A stretch of 64,000 bases of DNA from JBBIQS01 sp037442205 (GTDB lineage Bacteria > Myxococcota > Myxococcia > Myxococcales > UBA5297). The DNA lies in the NCBI GenBank assembly GCA_037442205.1, contig JBBIQS010000010.1:57307-121306 (forward strand), given 5' to 3'. The translations under genes were made by a program, and so were the position numbers. This document shows, piece by piece, positions 56,973-64,000 of this stretch (the first letter of the stretch is position 1; every line of letters begins with the position of its first letter). Below the pieces are notes generated by a model. It did no database searches. It was not told where the DNA came from and was given only the letters and a program-made list of their open reading frames with translations.

Positions 56973-58706
56973 TCAGAGGCTCCCGGGATGAGCACAGAAC
57001 TCCCTGGCCTTGGCGAAGAACTGGCTGCTGGAATCGAGAGCCAACCCCTCGGCGATCAATGCCTTCGCCTCCGAGCAGCTCTTGGCGCTCAGCAGGCTGT
57101 TGACCTGGCGCTCCAGTGCGCCGACGAGGTTGTTGCGGAAGGCGGGCTCCTTGGGATTGATGGCCATCGCCTCTCGAAAGGCGATCGCCGCGCCCGGGAA
57201 ATCGCCGGCGTCCCAGCGGGCGAGACCGAGGTCGCCGCGGCAGCCGGCGCGAAGTACTTCGGGCAAGGCGGTCGGGTCGAGCGCCGCCCACTCCGCGGCC
57301 CGCCGATCGACTTCCTGGCAGCGGTGGGCCTTCGAGTCCCGCTGCCCGCGGAACACCGCGATGTTGGCGCCGAGGTGCTTGTAGTTCGTGGCCAGGTCCG
57401 CTTCTCCCGGGGGAACGCGCAGCGCCTGCCACTGCGACCAGGCGGCTTCCGGATCGCTTCGCGAGAGCTCGTCGAGGCGATTGATCTCGGCGGCGGCGGC
57501 GTTGCGCTCCAAGAGCCCGCCGAGCTGAGAACCCGCGCCCAGGCGCGCGCCCTCGCGAAAGGCGGCGGCTGCCCCGTCATCGTCGCGGCGCCGGCTGCGC
57601 AGCTCGCCGACGTAGGCCCAGGCGGTGGCCTCGATCTCCGATGAGGCCTCGGGGATTCCGCGGAAGCGCCCGGCGAAGGCGAGCACGGCCGCCTCGTCGC
57701 CCTGCTGCCTGAGCGAATCGAGCCCCAGGCCGGCGATGGCCACCAGGTTCTGGCGGGCGATCCGCCCGTCCTCTCCTTCCAGGCCGAGCTGTGCCGCCTG
57801 TAGCGCCAGCTCGGCCGCCTCTTCCAAGCGCTTCTCCTCGACCCGGCGCACCGCCATCGAGGTCAGGGTGCTGGAGCGGATTCGGCGCAGCTGGGGCCGC
57901 GCCGCCGGCTCGACGAAGAGGTCCGCCCGCGCCTCGAGCGTCGACGCCAGCGACAGGTCCCCCTTCTCCTTGGCGGCCACCGACAGGTTCGTGTAGATGG
58001 CTCCCAGCAGCGCCAGGTCGTCCACCGCCACGCCGCGCTCATCGGCGTAGAGGTCGATGGCGTTGGCGGGCTGCTGCTGCTGAATCCTGCGGACCACCTC
58101 CCGGATCTTCTCCGGCGGCGCGGCAAATCCGGCGGAGCTGGTGGTTTCGACCACCAACCAGCGATCGCCGTCGACGACCGCCGCCCGGGCGTGGGAGGGC
58201 ATCAGCACCGCGCGCACGTCCAGGCCCAGCCGCCGTCCGGCGACCAGGTAGAGCACCGTCGCCGAGACGCAGTTGAAGGAGCCGTCGCGCGCCACGTCGA
58301 GCAGCGAAGTGGCAGCGAGGTCGTAGCTGCGGAACACCGCCGGCGCGCCTTTGCCCTTTCCATGAAGCCGCTCGAGCAGGGCCCGGCCGACCTCGGACGG
58401 CCGCCTGGGATCCGCCGCCGGCGACGCCTTGGCGAGGACCTTCTCCGCCCATCCGCGGGCCGCCGCCAGCTCGGCCTCGTCGCGCGCCCCGGAGACGATC
58501 AGCGCCGCCTCCAGCAGGCTGAACCGGTGCAGCTTGTGATCGGAGATGTCCTCGAGCAGAGCGTTCTCCAGCGAGCTGGGAGCGCTGGCCGGCACGACCT
58601 CGGCGGTCAACTTGGGGTGGGGCACGACCTCCGCCGAGGCACAGGAACCCGAGCTCAGCGCCAGGGCAAAGATCGAAAGGCAGAGGGAGGCGGGGAGTCG
58701 CATCAT
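56973..58706 (-). CDS. Exported SirB1-like transglutaminase/TPR protein
   Basis: A 577-aa protein with a signal peptide (LCLSIFALALSSGSCAS), possibly lipid-modified. Residues about 110-220 form a transglutaminase-like fold of the SirB1 N-terminal type (GSFNCVSATVLYLVAGRRL with Cys, MPSHARAAVVDGDRWLVVE with His). Helical repeats of TPR type follow to the C-terminus (ALLGAIYTNLSVAAKEKGD, AAAAFREGARLGAG, AAIAFREAMAINPKEPAFR). It ends with a helical cap with one Cys. Start options are GTG 58709 or ATG 58706; both overlap the previous stop. It forms a coupled pair with the propeller lipoprotein gene at 58706-60088. Confidence 0.75.
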   Translation of the reverse strand: MMRLPASLCLSIFALALSSGSCASAEVVPHPKLTAEVVPASAPSSLENALLEDISDHKLHRFSLLEAALIVSGARDEAELAAARGWAEKVLAKASPAADPRRPSEVGRALLERLHGKGKGAPAVFRSYDLAATSLLDVARDGSFNCVSATVLYLVAGRRLGLDVRAVLMPSHARAAVVDGDRWLVVETTSSAGFAAPPEKIREVVRRIQQQQPANAIDLYADERGVAVDDLALLGAIYTNLSVAAKEKGDLSLASTLEARADLFVEPAARPQLRRIRSSTLTSMAVRRVEEKRLEEAAELALQAAQLGLEGEDGRIARQNLVAIAGLGLDSLRQQGDEAAVLAFAGRFRGIPEASSEIEATAWAYVGELRSRRRDDDGAAAAFREGARLGAGSQLGGLLERNAAAAEINRLDELSRSDPEAAWSQWQALRVPPGEADLATNYKHLGANIAVFRGQRDSKAHRCQEVDRRAAEWAALDPTALPEVLRAGCRGDLGLARWDAGDFPGAAIAFREAMAINPKEPAFRNNLVGALERQVNSLLSAKSCSEAKALIAEGLALDSSSQFFAKAREFCAHPGSL

Positions 58707-60088
58707 CACTGGCATCGCACCGCGTAGCGAAGCTGGCCGCGCCGGGAGTCGATTTCCTCGAAATAGGAGATGTGGACCCGGTTGGCGGAGTCCACGGCGA
58801 TGGCGCTGTAGGCCCCGGCTTTGTTCTGCCGGTCGGCGATCTCGACGGTCCAGGCGCCCTGCTGCGGGCGATAGGCGTACACGAGCTGCTGATTCATCAG
58901 ATCGTAGTAGGAGGCGTGGAGCCTGCCCCGTGAGTCGATCGCCAGCGAGTTGTAGTCGCCGACCGCCCGCCCCATCGTTCCCGGAGGCGGGTCAACGTAT
59001 TGGAGGGTCCAAGGCAGGCCCGGCCGCTTCTGCGCATAGCGCAGTGCCGAGTTACTGGTGCTCATGAAGTCGTTGAACACGGCGTGGAGAGTCCCGCCCG
59101 AGTCGATGACCAGCGACGAGAAGTCCCCGAACAGCTTGGTGGTGCCACTGGGCAGGGCCACCGGTTCGCTGGCCACGGTCCACTTGCCGTCCGCCGCGCA
59201 GCTGGCGTAGCGCAGGCTCTGGGCGATGTAGTCGAAGAAGAGAGCGTGCAGCTTGGCCCCCTCGACGGCCAGACTGACCTTGCCCGCGCCGGCGGTCCAG
59301 CTGTCCGCGCGGTCGCCTTTTCGGACCAATTCCGTCTGCCAACTGGTGCCGCTGGCGCTCCAGGCGTGGCTGAAGTCGGCCGTCAGGGCGGTGAACTGGT
59401 GGAAGAGGATGTGCAAGCGGCCCTGCCCGTCGATGGCCAGGGCGGTGGTGTCGCCGGACACGTAGCCGGTCTCTCCCACCGCCACCACCTGGCGATTGGT
59501 CCAGGTGCCGCTGGGTTCGCGGCGCGCGTACCACAGCTCGCCGTCCCAGAAGTTCCCGCCGGCGTTCTTCCACCGGTAGTAGGACAGATGCACCACCCCG
59601 GCGGCATCCACCACCAGCGACGCGCCGTCGATCGGGCCGTTGGGATCGACGACCTCCGCCGTCGCCGCCCAGGAGGGAAGGCCTCCGGGCTGGCGCAGGT
59701 ATTTGAGGTCCACGTCCCCCTCGGAGTAGGCGATGTGCACGGCGCCGGTAGCGTCGGTGGCGATCGCGGTGTGCATGCCGACGAAGACCGAGCCGCTGTC
59801 GATCACGCTGTGGTTCCAGTCGGGCGAAGCGCAGGCGCAGCGCTGGGTCTCGGCCTGACAGCTGAGCGCCAGCCCGCAGCCGCAACTGACCTTGCCGCCG
59901 CAGCCGTCGTCCAGGTCCCCGCAGGCCAGGGGAAGCTCGGCGCAGGTCTTGGGAGTGCAGGCGTCCGGGACGTTCGGCACCACCACCAGGGCTTCGCAGC
60001 CCAGGAATGGCACCGCCGCCAAACCCGCGATGCCAAGGGCCAAGGTGAGCATCGAGGTGGTGGGAAAGGCTCGCATCGTCGCACCCAT
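58706..60088 (-). CDS. Secreted beta-propeller lipoprotein
   Basis: A 460-aa surface lipoprotein. A leader with lipobox VPFLGC (Cys about 31) precedes a Cys-rich module (CTPKTCAELPLACGDL, DDGCGGKVSCGCG) and then about seven propeller blades, each with the pattern xxAxDxxGxxHxxYxx: TAIATDATGAVHIAYSEG, VVDAAGVVHLSYY, ALAIDGQGRLHILFHQ, LVIDSGGTLHAVFND, LAIDSRGRLHASYYD and IAVDSANRVHISYFEE. Each blade contains the Asp-x-x-Gly-x-x-His turn. Similar propellers occur as families in myxobacterial surface proteins. The stop shares bases with the next gene start (TGATG). Function unknown; ligand binding is likely. ATG 60076, four codons in, is an alternative start. Confidence 0.78.
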   Translation of the reverse strand: MGATMRAFPTTSMLTLALGIAGLAAVPFLGCEALVVVPNVPDACTPKTCAELPLACGDLDDGCGGKVSCGCGLALSCQAETQRCACASPDWNHSVIDSGSVFVGMHTAIATDATGAVHIAYSEGDVDLKYLRQPGGLPSWAATAEVVDPNGPIDGASLVVDAAGVVHLSYYRWKNAGGNFWDGELWYARREPSGTWTNRQVVAVGETGYVSGDTTALAIDGQGRLHILFHQFTALTADFSHAWSASGTSWQTELVRKGDRADSWTAGAGKVSLAVEGAKLHALFFDYIAQSLRYASCAADGKWTVASEPVALPSGTTKLFGDFSSLVIDSGGTLHAVFNDFMSTSNSALRYAQKRPGLPWTLQYVDPPPGTMGRAVGDYNSLAIDSRGRLHASYYDLMNQQLVYAYRPQQGAWTVEIADRQNKAGAYSAIAVDSANRVHISYFEEIDSRRGQLRYAVRCQ

Positions 60089-60130
60089 GAGCAGCCGGCG
60101 GGTATTCCGCCGAGCGAGGAATGGCAGGGC

Positions 60131-60628
60131 TTAGCCGGAGATGGCCGCGCCGGGCTTCGGATGCATCTGCGCCAGCTCATCCAACGCCTGCAGCAGGGCA
60201 GCCGGGTCGAGGCCGGACGAGTACTTCTTGCCGAGCGCGGCCGCCTCGTCGAGGGAGCGCACCGTGTGCCGAGGGAAGGACGCGCGGATCATCAGGTTGA
60301 GGATGACCGAGGCCACCGTCCGGACCATCGACGCCCGGAAGCCCTCCCCGCGATAAGTGACGAGGACACACGAGAGCTGCTCCCCGACGCGCTGGAAGAA
60401 GCCCGCCAAGGCCTTGCGGGCCTCGTCGTCGGGAGGAGGGCTCTCGGCCTCGACGACCCCGAGGAAGACCACCCGCGGATGCTTCGCGGCCAGCCCGGCG
60501 AAGGCCTTGTCCAGGCATTCCACGCAGCTCGCGCGAGTGGGACCGCGGAAGTGGGCGATCAGCACCTCACCGAAGGTGGCGACTGTCGTCTCGCTCGAAA
60601 GGACGGCAACTCTCAGATCCGAAGCCAT
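60131..60628 (-). CDS. Hypothetical cytoplasmic protein
   Basis: A 165-aa protein without signal peptide. I do not recognise the family. Sequence: VAVLSSETTVATFGEVLIAHF (strand-helix), SCVECLDKAFAGLAAKHPRVVFLGVV, given as CVECLDKAFAGLAAKHPRVV, then a linker with acidic residues, a second alpha/beta segment (QLSCVLVTYRGEGFRASMVRTV) and a C-terminal helix pair (EAAALGKKYSSGLDPAALLQ). The pattern of two alternating alpha/beta halves suggests a STAS-like or MglB-type fold; unproven. The start at 60628 is set by TATAGT exactly 7 bases upstream with no ribosome site, so a leaderless mRNA is likely. Upstream is the divergent YeaQ-like gene. Confidence 0.6.
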   Translation of the reverse strand: MASDLRVAVLSSETTVATFGEVLIAHFRGPTRASCVECLDKAFAGLAAKHPRVVFLGVVEAESPPPDDEARKALAGFFQRVGEQLSCVLVTYRGEGFRASMVRTVASVILNLMIRASFPRHTVRSLDEAAALGKKYSSGLDPAALLQALDELAQMHPKPGAAISG

Positions 60629-60635
60629 GCGCTGC

Positions 60636-60641
60636 ACTATA
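60636..60641 (-). promoter_or_regulatory. Candidate -10 element for a leaderless mRNA
   Basis: TATAGT on the minus strand, 7 bases before the ATG at 60628 and preceded by GC (GCTATAGT). Best -10-like match in the window; no Shine-Dalgarno. Confidence 0.5.
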
Positions 60642-60826
60642 GCCTCCCCTCGCCATCCCGCGGTGCGGCCGCGCCGCCGGGGTGTCGGTGGGACTGCCGC
60701 TGTCGATGCGGGCGGCTGCTCGGGGCGAGTCTGCCCTCGACGGAGCAGGCCGCCATTCGAGCGGACAGGCGAAGCGTCAAGAGACTCCCTTACCTTGAGT
60801 GGCGACATCGAGAGCGGGGGGAAACC

Positions 60827-61090
60827 ATGAGTCTGCTCGGCTTCGTCGTGCTGCTGATCGTGGCCTTCGTGGTCGGCGCGCTGGGGGAGATGATCGGCGG
60901 CATCAAGATCCCCGGCGGATGGGTCGGCTCGATCATCGTCGGCTTCATCGGGGCCTGGATCGGCGGGGCGCTCTTCCATTTCGGCCCGGTCATTGGCGGC
61001 TTCCAGGTGATCCCGGCCATCCTCGGCGCGGCCATCCTGGTTGTCGCCCTCCGGCTGGTCCTCTCGGCGACGCGGCGCACGACCGCCTGA
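60827..61090 (+). CDS. GlsB/YeaQ/YmgE family membrane protein
   Basis: An 87-aa inner-membrane protein with three hydrophobic segments: LLGFVVLLIVAFVVGALGEMI, given as LLGFVVLLIVAFVVGALGE, then GWVGSIIVGFIGAWIGGALF and IPAILGAAILVVALRLVLSA. The Gly-rich spacing (GGWVGSIIVGFIGAWIGG) is the hallmark of the stress-associated GlsB/YeaQ/YmgE ('transglycosylase-associated') family, whose role is unknown. GGGGGGA upstream of the ATG is the ribosome site. Single gene between the divergent 60131 gene and nadE. Confidence 0.9.
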   Translation: MSLLGFVVLLIVAFVVGALGEMIGGIKIPGGWVGSIIVGFIGAWIGGALFHFGPVIGGFQVIPAILGAAILVVALRLVLSATRRTTA

Positions 61091-61222
61091 GCAGAGCTCG
61101 CCCGGCGCAGGCCGTCGGCCCTGGCCGCCCCGGCAAGACCAGGGCCTTGCCAAACCTCGGGAAAGCGGCGATCAAACCCGCGGGCGCCGCCTCCGCGCGC
61201 CCGAGGATTGCCCGAGGTCTTC

Positions 61223-62860
61223 ATGCGGCTTGCGCTGGCCCAGATCAACACCACCGTTGGCGCCTTCGAGAGGAACGCTGAGAAGGTGCGCGACTACACC
61301 CGCCGCGCCAAGGAGCAGGGCGCCGAGTTGGTGCTCTTCCCCGAGCTGGGGCTGGCCGGCTACCCGCCCAAGGACTTCCTCGAGGTCCCGGAGTTCGTCG
61401 CCGGCGCCCGCCGGGCCCTCGACCAGCTGGCCCAGCCCGCCGACTGGAACCGCGGCATCGCCATCTACCTGGGCTCGCTCGAGGTCCACGAGGGCCCGGG
61501 CACCGGGCTGTACAACGGCGCCACCCTCATCGTCGACGGCCACAAGCGCCAGGTCGCCCGCAAGACGCTGCTGCCCACCTACGACGTGTTCGACGAGGGG
61601 CGATACTTCGACCCCGGCGCCCAGGTGACCCTGGCCGAGCTGGGCGGCCAGCCGGTGGGGCTGTCGATCTGCGAGGACATCTGGAACGACAAGGCCTTCT
61701 GGCAGCGGCGCCGCTACACCCGCGATCCGATCGAGGAGATGGTCCACCAGGGGGCGCGGCTGGTGCTCAACGTCTCGGCCTCGCCCTACGCCCAGGGCAA
61801 GCCGCGGCTGCGCGAGCAGATGCTGGGCGCCGCCGCCGCCCGCCACCGGGTGCCCATCGCCTACCTCAACCTGGTCGGCGGCAACGACAGCCTGGTCTTC
61901 GACGGCCACTCGGCGGTGTTCGACGAGACCGGCAAGGTCGTCGCCCGCGCCAAGGGATTCCAGGAGGAGCTGCTGCTGGTCGACCTGCCCGGCGGCGGCC
62001 CGGTGGTCCCGCTGGCCGAGGACCTGGACGAGCTGACCGAGGCCCTGGTCGAGGGTACCCGCGACTACGCCGCCAAGACCGGCTTCAAGGGAGTGGTGCT
62101 CGGGCTCTCCGGCGGCATCGACTCGGCGCTGGCGGCCTACATCGCCTCGCGGGCCTTCGATCCCAAGCAGGTCCTGGGGGTGGCGATGCCCAGCCGCTAC
62201 ACCGCCGACATGAGCAACGCCGACGCCGCGGCGCTGGCCAAGAACCTGGGCATCGAGTTCCAGGTGATCCCGATCGAGCCGATGTTCCAGTCGTTCCTGA
62301 GTGCGCTGGCGCCCTCGTTCGCCGGGCTGCCCTTCGGGCTGGCCGAGGAGAACCTGCAGGCGCGCATCCGCGGCACCCTGCTGATGGCGCTCTCCAACAA
62401 GTTCAACAAGCTGTTGCTGACCACCGGCAACAAGAGCGAGCTGGGGGTGGGCTACTGCACCCTCTACGGCGACATGGCCGGCGGGCTGGCGGTGATCGGC
62501 GACCTGCCGAAGATGACCGTCTTCGCCCTGGCCAGGAACGCCAACCAGCACCGCGAGGTGATCCCCCGGCGCACCATCGAGCGGCCGCCGTCGGCCGAGC
62601 TGCGCGAGAACCAGAAGGACGAGGACTCGCTGCCTCCCTACCCGGTGCTGGACGAAATCCTGCGGGCCCACGTCGAGGACCGCAAGGAGAGCGCCCAGAT
62701 CGCCGCGATGGGCTTCCCGCCGGAGACGGTGCGCCGGGTGCTGTCGCTGGTGCTCAACAGCGAGTACAAGCGCCGCCAGGCCGCCCCCACCCTGCGCGTC
62801 TCGCAGAAGGCCTTCGGCGAGGGGTGGCGCTTCCCCATCGCGCACGGCTACCGCTGCTGA
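61223..62860 (+). CDS. nadE: NAD synthetase, glutamine-hydrolysing
   Basis: Final step of NAD synthesis: deamido-NAD to NAD with glutamine as nitrogen donor. The 545-aa protein is the two-domain bacterial type. N-terminal amidase of nitrilase fold with Glu in LFPELGLAGYPPKD, Lys in RKTLLPTYDVFDEG and Cys in VGLSICEDIWND; C-terminal synthetase with the PP-loop LGLSGGIDSALAA, then LMALSNKFNKLLLTTGNKSE and GYCTLYGDMAGGLAVI. All catalytic positions present. The start is ATG 61223 rather than the TTG at 61208, because GAGG is at the proper distance. Alone, 132 bases after the YeaQ-like gene. Confidence 0.96.
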   Translation: MRLALAQINTTVGAFERNAEKVRDYTRRAKEQGAELVLFPELGLAGYPPKDFLEVPEFVAGARRALDQLAQPADWNRGIAIYLGSLEVHEGPGTGLYNGATLIVDGHKRQVARKTLLPTYDVFDEGRYFDPGAQVTLAELGGQPVGLSICEDIWNDKAFWQRRRYTRDPIEEMVHQGARLVLNVSASPYAQGKPRLREQMLGAAAARHRVPIAYLNLVGGNDSLVFDGHSAVFDETGKVVARAKGFQEELLLVDLPGGGPVVPLAEDLDELTEALVEGTRDYAAKTGFKGVVLGLSGGIDSALAAYIASRAFDPKQVLGVAMPSRYTADMSNADAAALAKNLGIEFQVIPIEPMFQSFLSALAPSFAGLPFGLAEENLQARIRGTLLMALSNKFNKLLLTTGNKSELGVGYCTLYGDMAGGLAVIGDLPKMTVFALARNANQHREVIPRRTIERPPSAELRENQKDEDSLPPYPVLDEILRAHVEDRKESAQIAAMGFPPETVRRVLSLVLNSEYKRRQAAPTLRVSQKAFGEGWRFPIAHGYRC

Positions 62861-62919
62861 CCCAGACGGCCGGGCTGCCGAGCGTCCAGCTCCCCCGTTC
62901 GGGATGCGGCGCTGTGTGC

Positions 62920-62925
62920 TAGTCT
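62920..62925 (+). promoter_or_regulatory. Candidate -10 element upstream of the rhodanese gene
   Basis: TAGTCT, about 110 bases before the ATG at 63037. Same TAGnCT form as before 37879 and 41393; no clear -35. Confidence 0.3.
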
Positions 62926-63036
62926 GAACACTGTCGAGTGGCGACCGCGGGGGTCACTCGCTCGACGCCCTGCCCGAACATTCTGCCCCCGCTCCGTGCT
63001 GCCCTAAGGTCCTGCCCAACCTTGCGAGGTAGTCCC

Positions 63037-63780
63037 ATGTTTGCCCGCTCGAACACCCAGGCCGCATTCCTTGCGCTGTGCCTGACGGCAGCTGGATCCG
63101 CCGCTGCCGAGGAGCTGCCGCTCATCACCACCGCCGAGCTGCAGGCGCGCTGCGCCAAGGCGCCCCAGGACAAGTGGGACTTCTTCCTCATCGACGCCCG
63201 CACCCGGGTCGAGTTCGAGGAGGGGCACATCGCCGGGGCGGCCAACGTTCCCGCGGAGCAGACCGCGGCCAAGCTGCCGGCGCTGGTCAAGGACAAGGCG
63301 GCGACGGTGGTCTTCTACTGCAACGGCCCGCGCTGCACGAAGAGCCGCAAGGCCGCCAAGGCGGCCATCGCCGCCGGCTACACCAGCGTCCTCGAGTACA
63401 ACGAGGGCCTGCCGGCCTGGGGCAAGGCCCGGCTGCCGACCGGGGGCTCGCCGCTGCCGGCGTTCGAGGCCCCCGCGCTCGCGGCGGCCGACCTCAAGGC
63501 CCAGCTCGACGGCAAGAAGCTGGCGGTGATCGACATCCGCGACGGCGCCGAGTTCGACAGCGGCCACCTGGCCGGTGCCCTCAAGTTCCCGCTGGACGAG
63601 CTGTCGGCCCGCGCCAAGGAGCTGCCGGCGGGCGCGATCTGCATCGTCGACCACGCTGGTCACCAGACGGCGGTGGCGGCGCGGGTGCTCGCCAAGCTCG
63701 GCCACAAGGATCTCAAGCGGCTCGACGGCGGGCTGCTGGCGTGGCGTGCGGCGGGGCTGCCCATCGAAGGCGGCAAGTAG
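63037..63780 (+). CDS. Exported tandem rhodanese-domain protein
   Basis: A 247-aa protein with signal peptide (FLALCLTAAGSAAAEE) and two rhodanese modules. The first has LIDARTRVEFEEGHIAGAANVP, given as LIDARTRVEFEEGHIAGAA, and the active-site loop YCNGPRCTKSRKAA with Cys nucleophile. The second has VIDIRDGAEFDSGHLAGALKFP, given as VIDIRDGAEFDSGHLAGA, but the loop reads CIVDHAGHQTAVA with Asp at the Cys place, so it is probably inactive. Paired active/inactive modules are common in the family. GAGGT precedes the ATG. The next gene starts four bases after the stop, so they are cotranscribed. Periplasmic sulfur transfer or redox role is likely but the acceptor is unknown. Confidence 0.85.
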   Translation: MFARSNTQAAFLALCLTAAGSAAAEELPLITTAELQARCAKAPQDKWDFFLIDARTRVEFEEGHIAGAANVPAEQTAAKLPALVKDKAATVVFYCNGPRCTKSRKAAKAAIAAGYTSVLEYNEGLPAWGKARLPTGGSPLPAFEAPALAAADLKAQLDGKKLAVIDIRDGAEFDSGHLAGALKFPLDELSARAKELPAGAICIVDHAGHQTAVAARVLAKLGHKDLKRLDGGLLAWRAAGLPIEGGK

Positions 63781-63783
63781 CCC

Positions 63784-64000
63784 ATGCTCCGGCTGAGCAT
63801 CGCCCGCAGGCTGATGCTGGCCTTCGGGGGAATCATCTGCGGCGTCGCCGCGCTGGGCGGGATCTCGTTCGCCGGGCTGAGCCGCAACGCCGGCGAGCTG
63901 CGGGTGTCGATGGAGGCCAGCTTCGAGGCCCAGGAGGCGACCGCCCAGGCGCGTCTGGCGGCCCGCGAGGCGCAGCAGCTGCTGGCCACCGCCGCCGCCG
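63784..64000 (+). CDS. Methyl-accepting chemotaxis protein-like gene (N-terminal part only)
   Basis: Runs off the window edge; 72 codons visible. It begins with a basic tail and a membrane helix (RRLMLAFGGIICGVAALGGI), followed by an Ala/Glu/Gln-rich helical segment (LRVSMEASFEAQEATAQA) as in four-helix-bundle periplasmic sensors of chemoreceptors and histidine kinases. Which output domain follows cannot be seen, so a receptor or a kinase are both possible. It lies 3 bases after the rhodanese gene, so likely shares its mRNA. Confidence 0.5.
   Translation, partial: MLRLSIARRLMLAFGGIICGVAALGGISFAGLSRNAGELRVSMEASFEAQEATAQARLAAREAQQLLATAAA

Overview
The window is a GC-rich bacterial chromosome segment that most likely comes from a myxobacterium (Myxococcota). 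The evidence is the strong G/C bias at third codon positions, many secreted lipoproteins with low-complexity linkers, a protein ending in a MYXO-CTERM-type sorting tail (26450-28975), a HEIGH-type M57-like metalloprotease with PPC domains, RCC1-repeat and beta-propeller lipoproteins, and a Hanks-type serine/threonine kinase. No rRNA, tRNA, CRISPR array or insertion sequence was seen. Because of the base composition nearly every gene carries long open shadow frames, and these are left out.

Layout. 50-9834 (minus) is a complete cellulose-synthesis operon in the order bcsQ (with a BcsR-like N-terminus), bcsA, bcsB, bcsZ, bcsC. Each start codon overlaps the preceding stop. The PilZ domain of BcsA implies c-di-GMP control. 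9959-14718 holds small secreted lipoproteins, a DUF192 protein, an acyl-CoA thioesterase, a deoxynucleoside kinase, a GNAT enzyme and an exported phosphoesterase. 14877-16361 is an unusual gene: a zinc ribbon joined to a divergent SecY-like membrane core and a DUF2007-like tail. It is followed by an APC/PUT-type permease, the secreted metalloprotease, a steroid-reductase-family membrane protein, an SDR, ilvE coupled to an RCC1 lipoprotein, a kinase, a 66-aa protein, a rhomboid-fold protein, the modular amidase and a 1176-aa Ala/Pro-rich protein.

33537-47844 is mostly housekeeping: plsX with an APP1-like HAD phosphatase, a lipoprotein/transglutaminase pair, a pseudouridine synthase, cystathionine beta-synthase, an M24 aminopeptidase, a PlsC-like acyltransferase, pgpA, then cinA coupled to a membrane glycosyltransferase-like gene. 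Three steps touch phospholipid synthesis (plsX, the PlsC-like gene, pgpA). 49182-52245 is the accessory part: a nucleotidyltransferase with a small partner, a gene interrupted by one in-frame stop, a tandem 42-44-bp array of paired dyads, and a paralogue of the envelope protein at 43914. 52327-64000 carries ychF, a Mut7-C RNase/histidine-kinase fusion (or two genes in one frame), an envelope and TPR/transglutaminase cluster, a beta-propeller lipoprotein, a YeaQ-type membrane protein, nadE, a tandem rhodanese and the start of a chemotaxis-receptor-like gene.

Across the window several genes have a -10-like hexamer 6-8 bases before the start codon and no Shine-Dalgarno sequence, which suggests leaderless mRNAs. 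Function calls come from reading motifs by eye; no database search was run.
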